Source: Myxococcales bacterium
GTDB lineage: Bacteria > Myxococcota_A > Polyangia > Polyangiales > Polyangiaceae
DNA length: 64,000 nt
Assembly: GCA_016720545.1 (NCBI GenBank)
Contig: JADKKK010000006.1
Coordinates: 117,501 to 181,500 of the forward strand
Direction of reading: 5' to 3'
Positions 60,069-64,000 of the stretch are shown here, piece by piece. The notes beneath the pieces are model-generated. The model was not told where the DNA came from. It saw nothing but the letters and a program-made list of their open reading frames with translations, and did no database searches. Each line of letters opens with the position of its first letter. Positions within the stretch are counted from its first letter, which is position 1. A program made the position numbers and the translations under genes.

Positions 60069-60754
60069 CCCTCGAAGGCCGCCTCGCCGATCGCCTCCAG
60101 CGCGTGCTCGGACGGATCGCCGAGGCGGAGCGCGCTGCGGCGCGAGCGCCGGGCGAGGTGAAGCTCGTGTGCGTGTCGAAGCGCCAGCCCATCGAAGCGA
60201 TCCGGGAGGCCTACGCGCTCGGCCAGCGCCGCTTCGGCGAGAACTACGCCCAGGAGCTCGGCGAGAAGGCCGAGGCGCTCGCCGACCTGACCGACCTCGA
60301 GTGGCACTTCATCGGGCACCTGCAGTCGAACAAAGCGAAGGTCGTCGCGCGGTGGGCTTCGGTCGTCCACGCGATCGACGCCGCGAGCGTGGCGCGCGAG
60401 CTCGGACGCCGAAGGCTCGCGCTCGGCCTCCCGCCGCTCGCGGTGCTCCTCGAGGTGAACCTGGGCGGCGAGGCGCAGAAGCACGGCATGTCGGCCGCAG
60501 AGCTCCCCGAAATCGCGGCCCGCGTCGCCGCGGAGCCCGCCCTCGCCCTCCGCGGCCTCATGACCGTGCCGCCCGCCGGCGACCGCGAGGCCGCGCGACG
60601 CGTGTTCTCCACGCTGCGCACCTTGCGCAACGTCGCCGCGCCGTCGCTCCCCGAGCTCAGCATGGGCATGAGCGACGATCTCGACGTCGCGATCGCCGAA
60701 GGCGCCACCTATGTACGCGTAGGTACGGCGATTTTCGGCGAGCGGCGCGCCTGA
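60065..60754 (+). CDS. yggS: YggS/PROSC-type pyridoxal phosphate homeostasis protein
   Basis: The 229-residue product has the fold-type III PLP barrel features of the family: the PLP lysine in KLVCVSKRQPIEAIREAY (about 33-50), FGENYAQEL, WHFIGHLQSNKAK, MGMSDDLDVAIAEGATYVRVGTAIFG. It keeps vitamin B6 levels in balance without a known enzymatic reaction. The GTG at 60065 overlaps the methyltransferase stop. It is third in the rpoZ operon. Confidence 0.94.
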   Translation: MTLEGRLADRLQRVLGRIAEAERAAARAPGEVKLVCVSKRQPIEAIREAYALGQRRFGENYAQELGEKAEALADLTDLEWHFIGHLQSNKAKVVARWASVVHAIDAASVARELGRRRLALGLPPLAVLLEVNLGGEAQKHGMSAAELPEIAARVAAEPALALRGLMTVPPAGDREAARRVFSTLRTLRNVAAPSLPELSMGMSDDLDVAIAEGATYVRVGTAIFGERRA

Positions 60755-60978
60755 CTCTGCACCTCGTCGCCGCCGCGGAGCCCGCACCCACCCGACCGCG
60801 GGCACCGGTCGCGCGCCACTCAGCCGCGCCCGCGGCATCGGCGCAAACTGTGACACCACGCGCACGAATTGCGCGTCTCGAACGAGAGCGTCGCCGCAAC
60901 CCCGCGAGAACTCTACGACTCCCATCGGCCCAAGACGGCACGATCTCTGCAAGATCCTGGGCAACGAAGGAGGACGGC

Positions 60979-61659
60979 ATGCACACGCGTCGTTGGCTCG
61001 CTGGCGGACTCGGTTTGGTGACGATGGCGGCGGCCATCTCGTGCTCGAGCTCGACCCCTCCCGCGGAAATCCCGCTCGACGTGCTCGGGGGCGACACGAA
61101 CGTTCCTGCCGCGCAGGTAGGGAACGTGGTCTCGCTCGGCACGGTGAAGGTGGGAGCCGACTCGGTCGACGTGAACGCGCGCATGACGATCACGAAGAAC
61201 GAAGGCGGCCTCGTCACGGCGCGGGTGACCGCCGATCCGACGAAGGACCCGCGGATCGCCAAGTTCGCCGCGCTCATCCCCGCCTCGGCGAAGAAGGCCG
61301 ACGGCACGGTCGACACCGAGGTGAAGTTCCGCGTCACGACAGAGGGCGTCCAGGACTTCTTCAACAAGGACGGCAAGCCGCACACGGTCGTGAAGTACGC
61401 GGGCAACGTCGGCGACACCTACAAGGTCTCCAAGTCGGACGGCGTGGTCATCACGCGCACGGTGGTCGCCAAGTCGGACAAGGACGACTTCCCGTATGGC
61501 TTCTTCAGTATCAAGACCATGACGATCGAGCAGGACTCGCGTATCCCGGGGATCAAGAAGATCGTCATTCGCGCGAATCACAAATTCGGTATCGTCCACG
61601 TCGAGGCGGTGGCCGATGACGGCAGCACGATGAGCTCGTACGTGCTGTCGAAGAACTGA
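60979..61659 (+). CDS. Predicted lipoprotein, unknown function
   Basis: The 226-residue product starts at ATG 60979 with AAGGAGG placed 5 bases upstream. The lipobox is in MAAAISC (Cys22), after a twin-arginine-like but short N-terminus (HTRRWLAGG). The mature part is beta-rich (NVVSLGTVKVGADSVDVNARM, VRFRVTTEGVQDFFNKDGKP). No family is recognised. It is followed within 8 bases by the membrane-protein gene at 61667, so it may belong to the same operon. Confidence 0.8.
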   Translation: MHTRRWLAGGLGLVTMAAAISCSSSTPPAEIPLDVLGGDTNVPAAQVGNVVSLGTVKVGADSVDVNARMTITKNEGGLVTARVTADPTKDPRIAKFAALIPASAKKADGTVDTEVKFRVTTEGVQDFFNKDGKPHTVVKYAGNVGDTYKVSKSDGVVITRTVVAKSDKDDFPYGFFSIKTMTIEQDSRIPGIKKIVIRANHKFGIVHVEAVADDGSTMSSYVLSKN

Positions 61660-61666
61660 GCGCAGG

Positions 61667-62170
61667 GTGGGCGCGCCGTCCTCGCAGCGGCCCCCGGCCG
61701 CGCTCCCGTGGCTCCCGGCAGCGCTACGGCCCGCCGGGCTCGCGCTCACGGTCGCCGGGGGTGCGCTCGGCTTCGCGGCGCTCGCGCGCGGCTTTCGCCC
61801 GCGCCTCCTCGACGTGAAGGTGTTCGCGCTGCACGCGCGCTACTTCGAGTCGAAGAGCTTCCAGGTCATCGAGAAGAACGTGACTCTCGAGATGGCGGCG
61901 CTCCTCCTCTTCGGGGGGCTCTTCTTCATGGCCTTCGCCCGCGATCGTGTGGAGACCGAAGAGACCGAGCGGATCCGACTGTGGGCGCTCGCCTGGGCCA
62001 CGTGTCTCGGCGCGGCGCTCTTGCTCGTCGCCACGCTCACCCTCTTCGGCCTGGGGTTCGCGTACGCGCTGGGCGCCCACGCGGTCGTCACGCTCGCGCT
62101 CGCGTCAGCCCTCGCAGCGGCCTCTCGGGCGCGCACCGCGCTCGCGCGGAGACGAGGCGCGACACCATGA
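61667..62170 (+). CDS. Membrane protein with three helices
   Basis: The 167-residue product starts at GTG 61667 and has three hydrophobic segments (about 22-42, 75-92, 105-150). The loop ARDRVETEETERIRLW is charged. The family is unknown. Its stop overlaps the start of the repeat-derived mini-ORF (ATGA), placing it in a relay running to 63721. Confidence 0.75.
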   Translation: MGAPSSQRPPAALPWLPAALRPAGLALTVAGGALGFAALARGFRPRLLDVKVFALHARYFESKSFQVIEKNVTLEMAALLLFGGLFFMAFARDRVETEETERIRLWALAWATCLGAALLLVATLTLFGLGFAYALGAHAVVTLALASALAAASRARTALARRRGATP

Positions 62171-62271
62171 ACGTGGCGAGCCCGCGCGGCAGGCGAGGTG
62201 TCGCCATGAACCTGGAGGTGAGCCCCGGGGCGACCGTCCTGTGCCGCCCGTCCGAAGGGAGGAAGGCATGA
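62167..62271 (+). CDS. Mini-ORF related to the 74-bp repeat peptide
   Basis: This 34-codon frame starts at ATG 62167 overlapping the preceding stop and ends in a TGA overlapping the start of the next gene (ATGA on both sides). The 21 residues from the internal ATG 62206 read MNLEVSPGATVL..., matching MNREVSPEGA of the tandem array. GAGGTG lies five bases before 62206, exactly as in the array. In the overlapping frame the same DNA gives AGGEVSP and a TGA, matching the array peptide end. It is a diverged single copy of the element. Confidence 0.5.
   Translation: MNVASPRGRRGVAMNLEVSPGATVLCRPSEGRKA
62171..62236 (+). repeat. Diverged single copy of the 74-bp element
   Basis: Compared with the minus-strand array at 1672-2045, the run GGCGAGGTGTCGCCATGAAC is shared exactly, with related bases on both sides (TGGCGAGCCCG before, TGGAGGTGAGCCCC after). 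The copy joins two membrane-protein genes. It lies on the opposite strand from the array. Confidence 0.8.
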
Positions 62272-63161
62272 ACGAAGCGGGGAACGAGCTCCTCTCGCGC
62301 ACCTCGTGGCTCTACACGAAGCTCGTCGAGGGGCCGTTCTTCTTCTTCGACCTCTGGTCGCTCGCGCACCTGTACTCGGGCTTTTTCGTCATGCTCGTGG
62401 TCCTCGCGCTCCGCGCGCGGCGACCTTGGGCCTGGCTCGTCGCCGCGCTCGTCGCGTACGAGCTCGTGGAGCTCGCGTTCATCTACGTCGCGTTCCACGC
62501 CTTCCACCCCGAGACCTTGAAAGACCAGGTGACCGACGTAGTGGTAGGGTCGCTCGGCGCGCTCGTGGCGACCCAGCTCGTGCGGCGATGCGCGGCGACC
62601 CCCGGGCCAGGTCGAGCGCGAACCACCCGGCACGCGGCGGCCGCGCTGATGGCGGTCGCGATCGCCTTCGAGTGGGTCGGCAATTACGGATACCACTACA
62701 GCCGCCCCCTCTTCAACTCCCCGGGCCTCTGCTGGTGGGCATTCTTTCTTTGGACTCTTGGGTTCATCGCGATCGGCGAGGGATATGCCCTCTTCGAGGC
62801 GCGACTCGCCTCGCGCCTCAAGGCCCTCGCGGTGACCGTGCTGGGTTATGGGGCCGTGCTGGGTGTGGTGGAGTACCTTGGCTACGCGGTGCTCGAGATC
62901 CGCGAGGTGGGGCACCCGGAGCGGACCGCGCTCGCGCTCGACCTCGTGCACGGCACGCGAGCGCTGCATGCCTTCTATCTCGCGGCGCCCTGGGCTGGCG
63001 TGGCGGCCTTCGTGGGCCTGCGTGGCCTCCTTCGCCGGGCGACGGTAGCGGGCTGCGCTGGCGGCGTGGCGGGCGCGCGCGCGGACGCAGCGGAAAAAGG
63101 CGGCGCGAGACGGGGCACGGCGGTTGACCGCCGCGTAGAACGACGGATACTCACGCCATGA
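62268..63161 (+). CDS. Multi-pass membrane protein
   Basis: The 297-residue product starts at ATG 62268, overlapping the mini-ORF stop, with GGGAGG 5 bases upstream. Seven or eight hydrophobic segments are visible, and a basic C-terminal tail follows. Several segments end in aromatic residues (EWVGNYGYHYSRPLF, CWWAFFLWTLGF). The family is unknown. Its stop overlaps the Kunitz lipoprotein start (ATGA). Confidence 0.8.
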   Translation: MNEAGNELLSRTSWLYTKLVEGPFFFFDLWSLAHLYSGFFVMLVVLALRARRPWAWLVAALVAYELVELAFIYVAFHAFHPETLKDQVTDVVVGSLGALVATQLVRRCAATPGPGRARTTRHAAAALMAVAIAFEWVGNYGYHYSRPLFNSPGLCWWAFFLWTLGFIAIGEGYALFEARLASRLKALAVTVLGYGAVLGVVEYLGYAVLEIREVGHPERTALALDLVHGTRALHAFYLAAPWAGVAAFVGLRGLLRRATVAGCAGGVAGARADAAEKGGARRGTAVDRRVERRILTP

Positions 63162-63721
63162 AGCGCCTCGCCCTCGCCCTCGCCCTCGGGCTCTCGCTGT
63201 TCGCCGTCGCGGCGCCGGGCTGCGATGGCTTCGTGAAGTCTTCCGACGACGCGGGAGCCACCGACTCGGCTTCCCCGCCAAGCGACGCGCCTCCGCTCGT
63301 GGACGCGACTCCGCCCGACGCCGCCGCCCCCGACAGCGCCTCGCGTGACGCCTCACTCGAAGCGTCAAGCGACTCTGGCGCCTGCGGCCTCCCGAGGGTG
63401 GTCGGGCCGTGCGAGGCCGCCATTCCGCGCTTCTGGTTCAACTCCGGAACCGGCCGCTGCGAGCCCTTCGTGTACGGCGGCTGCGGAGGGAACGCGAACA
63501 ACTTCAAGGATGTAGCCGAGTGTGCCGCGGTCTGCGCCCCGGCGGTCGCGAACCCGTGCGAGATCACCGACTGCGGCGGCTCGGCGCGGTGCGTGTTCCA
63601 AGCCTCGGTGCCGCGGTGCGCTGAGCCGTGCGACGACGCCGGCGCGTGCGGCGCCCCCGCCGCGTGCAATTGCGGAGCGAGCTGCGCGAACTGCCGCGAC
63701 TGCATCAAGGTCTGCCTGTAG
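63158..63721 (+). CDS. Lipoprotein with a Kunitz (BPTI) domain
   Basis: The 187-residue product starts at ATG 63158 overlapping the preceding stop. The signal ends at the lipobox near Cys22 (VAAPGCDG). After a Ser/Pro/Asp-rich linker, a Kunitz domain (about 75-126) shows the six cysteines in order: ACGLP, GPCEAA, GRCEPF, YGGCGGN, AECAAV, AVCAP, with RFWFN and NNF as in animal inhibitors. The P1 residue after the second Cys is Glu, not Lys/Arg, so a trypsin inhibitor is unlikely. A second Cys-rich segment follows. Kunitz domains are uncommon in bacteria; transfer is possible. Confidence 0.88.
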   Translation: MKRLALALALGLSLFAVAAPGCDGFVKSSDDAGATDSASPPSDAPPLVDATPPDAAAPDSASRDASLEASSDSGACGLPRVVGPCEAAIPRFWFNSGTGRCEPFVYGGCGGNANNFKDVAECAAVCAPAVANPCEITDCGGSARCVFQASVPRCAEPCDDAGACGAPAACNCGASCANCRDCIKVCL

Positions 63722-63738
63722 CAGCCCGTGCCGTCGCG

Positions 63739-64000
63739 CTACTCGGCGGTGCTCACGAGCTGGACGCGGGTCACGGTCCCCGCGATGATCGGGTACTTGC
63801 CCGTGTTCACGGGCACGACGAGCGTCGGCGGCGCCACATGGCAGGCGCCGCGCTTCCCTGCGACTTCAAGCGCCCCCGGACCAGGGTTCACGTTTGAGAT
63901 GAAGGCGAACGCCACGTCGCTCGTGACGGTCGCCTCGAGGGACGGCTCGGGTGTGAAGGTACTCCCGCCATAGCTGATTCTGGCCTCGGGGTGGTCGACG
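63739..64000 (-). CDS. C-terminal end of an exported or beta-rich protein, start outside the window
   Basis: Minus-strand reading from the window edge to a TAG at 63739 gives 87 residues ending RVQLVSTAE. The piece alternates polar and hydrophobic residues (RISYGGSTFTPEPSLEATVTSDVAFAFISN) with a Cys in KRGACHVAPP, suggesting a secreted beta-structured protein. It converges with the Kunitz gene. The product cannot be identified from this part. Confidence 0.6.
   Translation of the reverse strand, partial: VDHPEARISYGGSTFTPEPSLEATVTSDVAFAFISNVNPGPGALEVAGKRGACHVAPPTLVVPVNTGKYPIIAGTVTRVQLVSTAE

Overview
The window is a roughly 70% GC chromosomal segment of a bacterium that looks like a myxobacterium (phylum Myxococcota, most like the Polyangiales). 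The evidence is the set of gene families. It has two multi-domain Ser/Thr protein kinases fused to NTPase/TPR regions, an AgmX/PglI C-terminal domain protein, a MshEN (GspE N-terminal) protein, a prepilin peptidase, many small lipoproteins with Ala/Asp/Pro-rich linkers, and codon use strongly biased to G or C at third positions. No rRNA, tRNA, CRISPR array, prophage, insertion sequence or replication origin was seen. The assignment to a group is inference from gene content; no 16S or marker alignment was possible.

Layout. 1-4.5 kb, minus strand: the end of a parvulin-like lipoprotein gene, a membrane protein, a tandem array of 74-bp repeats, ttcA and pepA. 4.5-9.1 kb: a short PilZ-like gene, a lipoprotein gene, then a secreted transglutaminase-like protein coupled to a CoxE-type VWA protein. 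9.1-12.7 kb, minus: a zinc-ribbon membrane protein and an S9 peptidase that lacks its catalytic serine. 12.8-22.6 kb, plus: a secreted Pro-rich protein, tsaE coupled to a CehA/McbA-type PHP protein, a 1315-residue kinase/ATPase/TPR protein and a VWA-like lipoprotein. 22.6-27.6 kb, minus: a clpB paralogue, mpl and an inositol-phosphatase gene. 27.7-32.5 kb: a glutaredoxin, ftsE-ftsX with a degenerate LytM activator, and a secreted papain-like protease. 32.6-43.4 kb: AgmX-domain and glycosyltransferase genes, thiD, an acyl-CoA-dehydrogenase-like gene, a tsaC/yciO gene, prepilin peptidase, gltA, upp, an App1-like gene, a GNAT gene and a Cys-rich lipoprotein. 43.4-52.8 kb: a second kinase, a long glmS, dctA, a MshEN protein and an MFS transporter. 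52.8-64 kb: class II DAHP synthase, hflX, two small exported proteins, MATE and phosphatase genes, rpoZ with a methyltransferase and yggS, then membrane proteins ending in a Kunitz-domain lipoprotein.

The most unusual feature is at 1672-2045. Five 74-bp direct repeats lie exactly between the stop codon of ttcA and the start codon of the downstream membrane-protein gene. Read on the minus strand, each unit is a 25-codon mini-ORF with its own GAGGTG ribosome-binding site. Its TGA overlaps the ATG or GTG of the next unit by four bases, so ttcA, the five identical peptides and the membrane protein form one unbroken stop-start relay. A diverged single copy at 62167-62271 again bridges two membrane-protein genes by ATGA overlaps on both sides. 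This suggests a dispersed element family that inserts at, or recreates, gene-gene junctions without breaking translational coupling.

Two other trends run through the window. Many genes have no Shine-Dalgarno sequence but carry a TANNNT -10-like hexamer 6-9 bases before the start codon, as expected for leaderless transcripts. Several enzymes have lost key residues: the S9 nucleophile, the ClpB NBD1 Walker B Glu and pore Tyr, the Walker A Lys in the first kinase protein, and the LytM metal ligands.
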